From Fimimonas sp963619835 (lineage in GTDB: Bacteria; Bacillota; Clostridia; Christensenellales; CAG-314), in assembly GCA_963619835.1 (NCBI GenBank), contig CAVEYD010000028.1, forward strand, positions 1 to 14,961: DNA of 14,961 nt, in the 5' to 3' direction. A program made the position numbers and the translations under genes. Below are positions 8,018 to 14,961 of the stretch, in pieces. Below the pieces are notes generated by a model. That model was not told the origin of the DNA. It made no database searches and worked only from the letters and a program-made list of their open reading frames with translations. Positions within the stretch are counted from its first letter, which is position 1; the number at the start of each line of letters is the position of its first letter.

Positions 8018-8057
8018 AAAAGCCGTTAAATCGTTCTTTTTCGAGATAACGGCTTTT
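8018..8057 (-). terminator. Intrinsic terminator of the malQ-glgB-glgP operon
   Basis: An 11-bp stem (AAAAGCCGTTA at 8018-8028, pairing with TAACGGCTTTT at 8047-8057) is extended inside the loop by TCG/CGA (8031-8033 and 8041-8043). On the minus strand it is followed by a run of T's. It lies about 60 bases beyond the glgP stop at 8119. A T-run also follows on the plus strand, so weak bidirectional action is possible, but no plus-strand gene needs it. Confidence 0.88.
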
Positions 8058-8118
8058 GTTAAATTTAAATATAGATTACAAATTACTTATTACTGTCACA
8101 TGCTCAAATAGGAAAAAT

Positions 8119-10533
8119 TTAGTTCATTTTCCAAATATTCTTTGCATATTCGCGAACGGCACGATCGGCAGAAAAACGTCCGCTTTCGGCAATATTTTTA
8201 AGGGACATTTTGTTCCACAAGTCTTTGTCACGATAAGCTTTGTCAAGTTTGTCGTAGGCATTTAAGTAGTCGGCAAAATCTGCAAAACACATGTACGGAT
8301 CGGCAACTTGGTTTGAACGAAGCAAATAGTTTGATATGTTTTGGAACGATTCACCTGCAAATCCGTTGTTGAGTTCGTCCACTATCGTGCGAAGCTTGGG
8401 TTGTTTAAAGTAGTAGTCTGTGGAATTGTACCCCTTGGACCAAACTTGTGCAACTTCCTTGGCATTCATACCGAAAATAAAGATGTTTTCGTCACCGACG
8501 GCATCGTGCATTTCCACGTTGGCACCGTCAAGCGTACCTAAAGTAAGTGCACCGTTTATCATAAACTTCATGTTGCTTGTTCCGCTTGCTTCCTTGCCGG
8601 CAAGAGAAATTTGTTCGGAAACTTCTGCCGACGGAATTAAACTTTCCGCCATGGTAACACAGTAATTTTCCATGAAAACAACATTTAACTTTTCGCGAAT
8701 TTTAGGATTTTGTTCCAAATCTTTTTGTAAGTAGCAAATAAGTTTTATTACTTCTTTTGCCGTATAGTAACTGGGTGCTGCTTTAGCTCCGAAAATAAAC
8801 GTTTGCGGTGTTACGTCCAGATTGGGATTTTCTTTCAAATCGTGATACAAAGAAATGATTTTAAGTACGTTTAGCAACTGCCGTTTGTACTCGTGCAAAC
8901 GCTTTACCTGTACGTCAAAACGTGTTTGCGGATCGATTTTTACTCCAAGCTTTTTGTAGGTAATATCGGCAAAGCTTTGTTTGTTTTGCAGTTTGATTTC
9001 TGCCATACGATCGTGGACGGTTTTGTCGTCCAAAAATGCGTTTAACTTTGTAAGTTGGCTTGCATCGGTAACAAATTCGTCGCCTATAAGTTCGGTAATA
9101 AGTCCGCTTAAAAGTGGGTTTGCTTGACAAAGCCATCTGCGATGAGCTATTCCGTTGGTTACGTTTGTAAACTTGTTCGGTTCGATGGCGTAAAAATCGT
9201 GGAAAAGTTCCTTTTTAAGAATGTCGCTGTGTAATGCAGAAACTCCGTTTACACAGTGCGACGAAATAACGGACAAATTTGCCATACGAACCTGTCCGTA
9301 AGCGACAATGGCAAGATCGGAAACTTTTTTCCAATCTTGAGTTTTGTTCCAAAAATCTTTGCACGCACGTTCGTTTATTTCCACAATAATTTGATAAATA
9401 CGCGGAAGAAGAGATTTGAAAATATACTCAGGCCAACACTCCAATGCTTCTGCCATGACAGTGTGATTTGTGTAAGCACAAACACTCTTTACCAAACTCC
9501 AAGCATAATCCCATCCAAGATGATACTCATCAATGAAAATGCGCATAAGTTCGGCTCCTGCAAGTGCAGGGTGCGTATCATTGATGTGCACAGCCACCAT
9601 TTTTGTAAAAGAATCAAAACTGCCGTAACGTTTTAAGTGATCGGAAACAACGTTTTGCATTGCAGCGGAAACAAGAAAATATTCTTGCTTTAACCGCAAC
9701 GCTTTACCTTCATCGTGAGCATCGCTTGGATAAAGCACTTTTGTTATCATTTCTGCTTCGGCTTGTTCGTTCATGGCGCGCATGTATTCGCCTTGACCAA
9801 AAGATTGAAAGTCAAACGGTTTATTGCTACGTGCCGACCATAAACGAAGTACTCCTACAGCATCGGCACGATAACCGTCAACAACCATGTCGTAAGGAAA
9901 AGCTTGCACTTCGTTGCAATTTACTTGAGTGTAAACGGGACCTTGACTTGTCCAATTTTCGACAACTTCTCCGCCAAAACGAACGACTTGTATTTTATCG
10001 GGACGCTCCTTTAACCAAACTTCTCCGCCGGGAAGCCAATTGTCCGGCAATTCCGTTTGCCAACCATCAACAATTTTTTGTTGGAAAAATCCATAGTCGA
10101 AGCGAAGAGAATGTCCCATTACGGGGTAATTTTCTTTGGCAAGACAATCAAGATAACATGCGGCAAGACGTCCGAGACCTCCGTTACCAAGACCGGCATC
10201 GGGTTCACATTCGTACAAATTCTTGATATCCGTTTTGTAGTATTTTTTAAGAACGTCGGCAAAAAGTTGCTCACATTCCATATTGAAAAGATTGTTCTTT
10301 AGACTTCTGCCCATCAAAAATTCCATGGACAAGTAATGCACACGCTTTCTTTCGCGTGCTTTGTGTTCCTTGTTGAATGCCGAACGCTTTTGCAATAGAC
10401 TGTCGCGAACTATCGTTGCAACACATTCGTACATTTGTCTGTTTGTAAGTTCCTTGGCGTTTACACCGTAATTTTTTGTTGCGGTGCTTTCGATAAGGTC
10501 TTTTATTTGTGTTTTTGTTAAAGTTGTGCTCAT
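8119..10533 (-). CDS. glgP: Glycogen/maltodextrin phosphorylase
   Basis: This 804-residue GT35 enzyme cleaves terminal alpha-1,4 bonds of glycogen or maltodextrins with phosphate to give glucose-1-phosphate in the cytoplasm. Family marks are clear along the whole length: YLSMEFLMGRSL near residue 68, the glycine-rich EPDAGLGNGGLGRLAACYLDC near 110-130, HINDTHPA near 316, TNVTNGIAHRRW near 456, and VQVKRLHEYKRQ near 541. The pyridoxal-phosphate signature EASGTSNMK has the cofactor lysine at 656. Length is normal for the short bacterial form, which lacks the regulatory N-terminal extension of animal enzymes. The start has GTGGAG upstream with a long spacing of about 11 bases, and it follows glgB by 21 bases. 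It is the last gene of the operon. The choice between the names glgP and malP cannot be settled from sequence, but linkage to glgB favours glycogen. Confidence 0.97.
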   Translation of the reverse strand: MSTTLTKTQIKDLIESTATKNYGVNAKELTNRQMYECVATIVRDSLLQKRSAFNKEHKARERKRVHYLSMEFLMGRSLKNNLFNMECEQLFADVLKKYYKTDIKNLYECEPDAGLGNGGLGRLAACYLDCLAKENYPVMGHSLRFDYGFFQQKIVDGWQTELPDNWLPGGEVWLKERPDKIQVVRFGGEVVENWTSQGPVYTQVNCNEVQAFPYDMVVDGYRADAVGVLRLWSARSNKPFDFQSFGQGEYMRAMNEQAEAEMITKVLYPSDAHDEGKALRLKQEYFLVSAAMQNVVSDHLKRYGSFDSFTKMVAVHINDTHPALAGAELMRIFIDEYHLGWDYAWSLVKSVCAYTNHTVMAEALECWPEYIFKSLLPRIYQIIVEINERACKDFWNKTQDWKKVSDLAIVAYGQVRMANLSVISSHCVNGVSALHSDILKKELFHDFYAIEPNKFTNVTNGIAHRRWLCQANPLLSGLITELIGDEFVTDASQLTKLNAFLDDKTVHDRMAEIKLQNKQSFADITYKKLGVKIDPQTRFDVQVKRLHEYKRQLLNVLKIISLYHDLKENPNLDVTPQTFIFGAKAAPSYYTAKEVIKLICYLQKDLEQNPKIREKLNVVFMENYCVTMAESLIPSAEVSEQISLAGKEASGTSNMKFMINGALTLGTLDGANVEMHDAVGDENIFIFGMNAKEVAQVWSKGYNSTDYYFKQPKLRTIVDELNNGFAGESFQNISNYLLRSNQVADPYMCFADFADYLNAYDKLDKAYRDKDLWNKMSLKNIAESGRFSADRAVREYAKNIWKMN

Positions 10534-10554
10534 ACCAAAAAAATCTCCACTACA

Positions 10555-12393
10555 CTACTTTGTGCTTTTTGCTTTGTAATAATATTGTACGGACGAGGCC
10601 GGCATTGTAAGTTCAATGTAACCTTCTTCATCGGTGGCAACGGTTGTTTCCATCTTAACACCCTTGCCGTCGTACTTAGCATCGTTGCTGTCGATAAGCA
10701 ACTCGTAAGTTCCCTTGTCTGCCTTAAACCCGTAACGGAAATAGTCGTAAGCACTAAAATTGATTACAACAAGCACAATGTTGCCACGCTTGTCGATACG
10801 TTCAAAAACAATAACGTTGTTGTCTTTGTCGTCGGCAAGAAGCCATTTGAAACCGTCCCAAGAAGTGTCCACTTGGTAGAGTGGTTTGTACTTTTTGTAA
10901 ATATGGTTTAATTCCTTGACAAAACGTTGATGCGAATCGTGCTTGGGGTAAGTAAGCAACATCCAATCAAGCTCTTTTTCTTCGCTCCACTCGTTCCATT
11001 GAGCAAGCTCGTTGCCCATAAAGTTAAGCTTCTTACCGGGGTGTGCATATTGAAAACCCAACAATGCTTTAAGCTCGGCAAATTTTGTGTCGTAGTCGCC
11101 AAACATTTTGTTGATTAAGCTACCTTTCATGTGGACGACTTCGTCATGTGAAAGCGGCAAAACGTAATTTTCGCTAAAAGCATAGCACATGGAAAACGTA
11201 AGTTGATTGTGATGATCACGTCTCCAAAGAGTGTCTGTTTGCACATAGGACAAAACGTCATTCATCCAACCCATGTTCCATTTGAAATTGAATCCAAGTC
11301 CGCCAACATACGTTGGATGCGTAACTTTGGGGAAAGCCGTTGACTCTTCGGCAATAAAAAGAACATAAGGACAAGCTTCAAACAATTTGCAAGAAAGTTT
11401 GCGAAGAAAATCGATAGCCTCAATGTTTTCGTTTCCGCCCCATTTGTTTGGATGCCATTCGCCCGGTTTGCGATCGTAGTCGAGATACAGCATGCTTGCA
11501 ACGGCATCGACACGAAGACCGTCAAAGTGAAATTCTTTTAGCCAGTAAATAGCATTGGAAATTAAAAAACTTTGCACTTCATAGCGAGAATAATCGAAAA
11601 TACGCGTGCCCCAATTTTTATGTTCCTTTTTAAACTCGTCACTCGACTCATAGCAACATGTTCCGTCAAACTCCATAAGTCCATGAGCATCTTTGCAAAA
11701 ATGTGCGGGAACCCAGTCCAAAATTACACCGATGCCGGCTTTGTGAAATTGGTTGATTAAGTACCTTAAATCGTCCGGAGTGCCGTAACGACTTGTAGGA
11801 GAATAAAATCCCGTAATTTGATAACCCCAAGAACCGTCAAACGGATGTTCGGCAAGGGGCATAAACTCGACATGCGTGTAACCCATTTTTTTGACATAGG
11901 GAACAAGATACTTGGCTAAATCTCTGTAAGAATACTGCTTGCCATCGTAATGTCTGCGCCAAGAACCTACATGAACTTCGTAAATGTTTACCGGAGATTT
12001 GTAAATGTTGCGTTTATTTGAAGCAACAATCCAATCTTGATCGCTCCACTCAAAATTACTTTCGCAACAAACAACACTTGCCGTTCCCGGACGAACTTCC
12101 GAAAACGAAGCATAAGGATCGGCCTTGTACAAAATTGAGCCTTGATTTGTTGTAATTGCATACTTGTAGCAATCACCTTCTCGAACGGAATCGAGCGTTA
12201 TTTTCCAAATTCCGTCACAACGATCCATTTTGTCGTGATTGACGAGCCAGTTGTTGAAATCGCCAACTACACACACAGATGCCGCATTTGGTGCCCAAAC
12301 GGAAAACTCGTAACCATTCGGCACTTTGTGACAACCCAACAATTTGTAAGCATCCGTGCTTTCACCTTGATAAAATTTTTCGTATTGACTCAT
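10555..12393 (-). CDS. glgB: 1,4-alpha-glucan branching enzyme
   Basis: This 612-residue GH13 enzyme makes alpha-1,6 branches in glycogen by transferring a cut alpha-1,4 segment. An N-terminal CBM48 domain is marked by FSVWAPNAASVCVVGDFNNW (30-49). The (beta/alpha)8 barrel carries region I DWVPAHF (226-232), the nucleophile Asp 296 in DGLRVDAV, the acid/base Glu 349 in LFIAEES, and the transition-state Asp 417 in LSHDEVVH. A C-terminal beta-sandwich follows from about residue 515. It is short compared with the E. coli enzyme because only one N-terminal carbohydrate module is present, as in many Bacillota. AAGGAGGA stands four to five bases before ATG, an almost perfect ribosome binding site. 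The ATG overlaps the malQ stop by four bases, so the two genes are translationally coupled. Confidence 0.97.
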   Translation of the reverse strand: MSQYEKFYQGESTDAYKLLGCHKVPNGYEFSVWAPNAASVCVVGDFNNWLVNHDKMDRCDGIWKITLDSVREGDCYKYAITTNQGSILYKADPYASFSEVRPGTASVVCCESNFEWSDQDWIVASNKRNIYKSPVNIYEVHVGSWRRHYDGKQYSYRDLAKYLVPYVKKMGYTHVEFMPLAEHPFDGSWGYQITGFYSPTSRYGTPDDLRYLINQFHKAGIGVILDWVPAHFCKDAHGLMEFDGTCCYESSDEFKKEHKNWGTRIFDYSRYEVQSFLISNAIYWLKEFHFDGLRVDAVASMLYLDYDRKPGEWHPNKWGGNENIEAIDFLRKLSCKLFEACPYVLFIAEESTAFPKVTHPTYVGGLGFNFKWNMGWMNDVLSYVQTDTLWRRDHHNQLTFSMCYAFSENYVLPLSHDEVVHMKGSLINKMFGDYDTKFAELKALLGFQYAHPGKKLNFMGNELAQWNEWSEEKELDWMLLTYPKHDSHQRFVKELNHIYKKYKPLYQVDTSWDGFKWLLADDKDNNVIVFERIDKRGNIVLVVINFSAYDYFRYGFKADKGTYELLIDSNDAKYDGKGVKMETTVATDEEGYIELTMPASSVQYYYKAKSTK

Positions 12394-13856
12394 TTGTCCT
12401 CCTTAGCTCGTCCGCTTTGAATTGTTACGGACGCAAGCCATTTTGCGTTTGCAGAAGAAAAATCTCCTTGTTTTGCCATGTATCTCCAACAATTTGTTGT
12501 GCCCGGTGCGTTTATTCGTTCGGACGAACCTACAATATCTTGCATGGTGTAAATTACAAGCTCGGCTTTACTGCAAGCTACTTTTGTTATTATCTGCCGA
12601 GAAATATCTTGATCGTTAGGCAAATTTAACATTTTTAAGACTAACGCTTGTGTTTTTTCGTCTAACGTCTTGTACCAATGTGTGGTCGTGTCGTTGTCGT
12701 GCGTGCCGAGATAAGCGATGCAATGTTCATTAAAATTTTGCGGTAAAAAAGCATTTTGCGGATTGCCGTCAAAAGCAAACTGCACTACTTTCATTCCTGC
12801 AAGACCGCATTTATCTCTTAACTCTATTACGCTTTGCGGAATGTCGCCGAGATCTTCGGCAACGATAGTAAGATTTGGAACGGCACTCTTTAACTGCGAT
12901 ATAAAATCAAAGCCGACACCACGTTTCCACATGCCATGCTTTGCCGTTTTTTCGCCATAACGTATAGCATAATAGCTATCAAATGCTCTAAAGTGATCGA
13001 TACGAAGCACGTCAAAAAGCTCTTCACATTTCTTTACACGAGCTTTCCACCAAGCATAACCACTTTTTTTCATAACGTCCCAATTATAAAGAGGGTTGCC
13101 CCAAAGTTGACCGTCCGCAGAAAAATAATCGGGCGGAACTCCGGCAACAAAAGACGGACGACGATCTGCCGTTAACTCAAACAATTTAGAATTTGCCCAA
13201 ACATCGGAAGAATCGTATGAAACATAAATAGGAATATCACCTATAAGTTTGATATCGTTTTGCTTTAGTAACTTACGAAAAGATTTCCACTGACTAAAGA
13301 AAATGTATTGACAAAATTTTACGAAATCGATTTCGTCCGAAAGATTGGCGGTGTAACGACTAACGGCATCACTGTCGTGCAACCTGATATCATCATCCCA
13401 TTCTTGCCACGACTTACCGCCAAAATGCTTTTTAAGTGCGCAAAATAGGGAATAATCGTTGAGCCAGAAGGCATTTTGTTGGCAAAAGTCTAGATAGTCG
13501 GAAGGAAGGTTGTAGCGAACAAATTGCTTGTAAGACTCTCTTAGGGCAATTTCGTTGTGCAATTTAGCAAAATCATAATCGTTTCCCCTACATGTGCGAC
13601 AACAAGACAATGTTTCTTCGGACAACAAACCACGAGAAACAAGATTGTCTAAATCGATTAAAAGAGTGTTGCCGGCAAAAGCAGAAGGAGACGAATACGG
13701 TGAATTTACAAAATCTGTGGGTGTTACGGGTAAAATTTGCCAATAACTTTGTTTGGATGCTTTAAGAAATTTGATAAACTTCGGAGCTTCGGCAAGAGTA
13801 CCGACACCACAGTTTGATGGTAATGAAGTTATTGGGAGTAGAATTCCGCTATCCAT
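12390..13856 (-). CDS. malQ: 4-alpha-glucanotransferase (amylomaltase)
   Basis: This 488-residue GH77 enzyme moves alpha-1,4-glucan segments between maltodextrins, releasing glucose and producing chains long enough for phosphorylase. Diagnostic features are the opening GILLPITSLPSNCGVGTL, QILPVTPTDFVNSPYSSPSAFAGN (40-63), GDIPIYVSYDSSDVWAN (206-222), FVAGVPPDYFSADGQLWGNP (236-255), nucleophile Asp 287 in LRIDHFRAF, acid/base Glu 334 in IVAEDLG, and Asp 387 in GTHDND. Length is normal for bacterial MalQ of the short type. It is the first visible gene of the operon. AAAGG lies about 10 bases before the start, a weaker ribosome binding site than that of glgB. Only about 50 bases of upstream sequence are present before the N gap, and I cannot identify a promoter in them. 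Confidence 0.96.
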   Translation of the reverse strand: MDSGILLPITSLPSNCGVGTLAEAPKFIKFLKASKQSYWQILPVTPTDFVNSPYSSPSAFAGNTLLIDLDNLVSRGLLSEETLSCCRTCRGNDYDFAKLHNEIALRESYKQFVRYNLPSDYLDFCQQNAFWLNDYSLFCALKKHFGGKSWQEWDDDIRLHDSDAVSRYTANLSDEIDFVKFCQYIFFSQWKSFRKLLKQNDIKLIGDIPIYVSYDSSDVWANSKLFELTADRRPSFVAGVPPDYFSADGQLWGNPLYNWDVMKKSGYAWWKARVKKCEELFDVLRIDHFRAFDSYYAIRYGEKTAKHGMWKRGVGFDFISQLKSAVPNLTIVAEDLGDIPQSVIELRDKCGLAGMKVVQFAFDGNPQNAFLPQNFNEHCIAYLGTHDNDTTTHWYKTLDEKTQALVLKMLNLPNDQDISRQIITKVACSKAELVIYTMQDIVGSSERINAPGTTNCWRYMAKQGDFSSANAKWLASVTIQSGRAKEDK

Positions 13857-13909
13857 TATTTACAACCTTTGTTTTATTGTTAGCTTTAATTAAAAAAACT
13901 AATTTTCTT

Positions 13910-13919
13910 NNNNNNNNNN
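13910..13919. other. Assembly gap (10 N)
   Basis: Ten consecutive Ns interrupt the sequence between the malQ leader and the terminator of the YhhN-family gene. Both flanks are AT homopolymer-rich. The real length is unknown, so the glycogen operon promoter or further upstream genes may be missing here. Confidence 0.98.
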
Positions 13920-13979
13920 AAAAAAAAGAAGAAATCTTTTTACAGAATTCTTCTTTTTGAATAACACAATATTGTTATT
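13920..13979 (-). terminator. Intrinsic terminator downstream of the YhhN-family gene
   Basis: An 11-bp stem (AAAAAGAAGAA at 13923-13933, pairing with TTCTTCTTTTT at 13948-13958) is followed on the minus strand by a T-run that continues to the N gap. A second, weaker AT-rich stem (13960-13966 with 13973-13979) sits between it and the gene stop at 13993. Confidence 0.75.
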
Positions 13980-13992
13980 TTTTTAACTACCT

Positions 13993-14646
13993 CTACACAA
14001 GCAAACTTATTGCAACAAGAATCATTCCCGAAAAGTAAGTTAGCGAATTTGCAGAATCGAGATATTTGTTGCGAAACTTAAATAAGAAAAGCCCAAGAAT
14101 AATATCGCTAACGAAATACAGAAAACAACCCAAACCGAATAAAACAAACTTTGTTTCGCTAGTAAACAATTGCGAAAGTCCGAGCGATCCGCACATTGCA
14201 ACAAGGCACGTGTAAATGTTTAATAAAACAAGGTTACTTCCAAATGAGTAGATGTTTTTGATTTGACAAAACGAATTTGCTATTAGAAACAAAATCATCG
14301 GTACTAAAAACCACCATTGCCATTTTCCACTCATAAATGACAAAACCGAGAAAGTCAAACTTGCACAGCTAAAGCTTGCCACACCTAAAACAAACCACTT
14401 GCGTTTATCCATAAATATGAGAAAGACGTCTCCGGCGCTAGCAAAAACAAGCCCGATAAGCAAAATCAGTCCTTTTGTCGTGCCGTCTTTTATGTATCCT
14501 ATTACTCCCATCGTCACAAAAAGTGCCGCCGTAATTATTTTTAACGCACCGCGTTTGCGACTATCAAAATTTAGTAGCTTTAGAACCACAAGCCCTAAAA
14601 CACACAAAACATAGACACCTAAAATTATCCACTGGTAAAGTTGCAT
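13993..14646 (-). CDS. YhhN/TMEM86-family membrane protein
   Basis: This 217-residue protein has about eight hydrophobic segments and two acidic motifs placed as in the YhhN (PF07947) family: AGDVFL with Asp 73, and YFVSDIILG with Asp 181. The closing segment YFSGMILVAIS (204-214) matches the family's final helix. Animal members (TMEM86) are lysoplasmalogenases, which hydrolyse the vinyl-ether bond of lysoplasmalogens; whether bacterial members do so is uncertain. The segment LGVASFSCASLTFSV (87-101) matches the family helix but lacks the His I would expect there, so the activity may differ. GGAGAG lies six bases before ATG, and a good promoter sits just upstream. The gene appears to be monocistronic, with a terminator right behind it. 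Confidence 0.75.
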   Translation of the reverse strand: MQLYQWIILGVYVLCVLGLVVLKLLNFDSRKRGALKIITAALFVTMGVIGYIKDGTTKGLILLIGLVFASAGDVFLIFMDKRKWFVLGVASFSCASLTFSVLSFMSGKWQWWFLVPMILFLIANSFCQIKNIYSFGSNLVLLNIYTCLVAMCGSLGLSQLFTSETKFVLFGLGCFLYFVSDIILGLFLFKFRNKYLDSANSLTYFSGMILVAISLLV

Positions 14647-14669
14647 TTTTGCTCTCCAATTTTTTCTTC

Positions 14670-14698
14670 AGTATAGCAACTCAAAATTGAAATATCAA
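14670..14698 (-). promoter_or_regulatory. Sigma-A type promoter with extended -10, for the YhhN-family gene
   Basis: On the minus strand, TTGATA (14698-14693) and TATACT (14675-14670) are separated by exactly 17 bases. TGC precedes the -10, giving the extended TGnTATACT form. The predicted start near 14663 leaves a leader of about 17 bases containing the GGAGAG ribosome binding site. Confidence 0.75.
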
Positions 14699-14961
14699 TA
14701 TAAAATTTTTCACTTTTTGATTAAAACAAAAAAATTCTTTACAAAATAAATATAAAGCTTTTACACCGCTTTTGCGCATGCTTGACAATCTTCGGCACGC
14801 TTTAAAAAAAACGTAAATTAAAAAAATTAGTTTTATTGAAAAAATGGTTGTAAAAAAACAGTTATATTAAAAAAGACAATTTTTTTCACAAAAAAAATGT
14901 TTGATGACACCGTTAAAAAACACGTCAAATCAAACATTTCGTTGAAGTATGGATTAAATTG
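14699..14961. other. AT-rich intergenic region, no gene seen
   Basis: Together with the promoter, about 315 bases upstream of the YhhN-family gene carry no ORF with a ribosome binding site on either strand. The stretch is rich in A and T runs. A slightly GC-richer patch at about 14765-14803 includes GCGCATGC, but I see no clear structure or RNA family there. The right end holds a hairpin terminator. Confidence 0.6.
14890..14939 (-). terminator. Intrinsic terminator of a gene beyond the right edge
   Basis: An 11-bp perfect stem (AAATGTTTGAT at 14895-14905, pairing with ATCAAACATTT at 14929-14939) is lengthened inside by GAC/GTC (14906-14908 and 14924-14926). On the minus strand it is followed by a run of T's, whereas the plus-strand side has none. 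It therefore most likely ends a minus-strand transcript entering from the right, whose gene is not in the window. Confidence 0.75.

Noticed and set aside
9660..10226. A 188-residue plus-strand open frame opposite glgP
   Set aside because: It is antisense to well-conserved phosphorylase sequence, rich in Arg, Gln and Leu as expected of a shadow frame, and shows no recognisable domain.
14816..14835. Shared motif AAAATTAGTTT near 2920, 13900 and 14825
   Set aside because: The composition is so AT-rich that such matches are expected by chance, and the positions relative to genes are not consistent.

Overview
The window is a gene-dense stretch of a low-GC bacterial genome in which every convincing gene lies on the minus strand. 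I read it as an uncultured member of the Bacillota (Clostridia-like, possibly from a gut metagenome). The grounds are strong AGGAGG-type ribosome binding sites, TGA/TAA/TAG used as ordinary stops, AT-rich spacers, a lipoprotein with a bacterial Ig-like domain, and proteins that look Clostridia-like. A run of ten Ns at 13910-13919 shows it is a scaffolded draft assembly. The taxonomy is an inference.

Right edge to gap (14961 to 13920): a hairpin terminator of a gene lying outside the window, an AT-rich spacer, a good sigma-A type promoter, and a YhhN/TMEM86-family membrane protein with its own terminator. The assembly gap follows.

Glycogen block (13856 to 8119): malQ, glgB and glgP in transcription order. 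malQ and glgB overlap by ATGA and glgB and glgP are 21 bases apart, so this is one operon, closed by a strong terminator at 8018-8057. Together the three enzymes branch and store alpha-glucan (GlgB), release glucose-1-phosphate from it (GlgP) and rearrange short maltodextrins (MalQ). No ADP-glucose synthesis genes are visible; they would have to be elsewhere, and the gap sits immediately upstream.

Export block (7875 to 360): a small membrane protein of unknown function with a near-consensus promoter, then a fused membrane/ABC-ATPase protein, an ABC exporter-type permease (ATGA overlap), a short membrane-anchored Ig-like protein (12-base gap) and a large lipoprotein with an Ig-like domain and a probable beta-helix (87-base gap). 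The tight spacing suggests a four-gene unit: an ABC exporter plus two extracytoplasmic partners. The most unusual element is the first protein of this unit: a TIGR02206/YwaF-like integral membrane domain fused in frame to a complete ABC ATPase. A Shine-Dalgarno sequence and start codon sit exactly at the junction, so the ATPase might also be made separately.

Left edge (1-187): at least nine identical copies of a 16-base tandem repeat run off the window edge and abut a bidirectional hairpin terminator.
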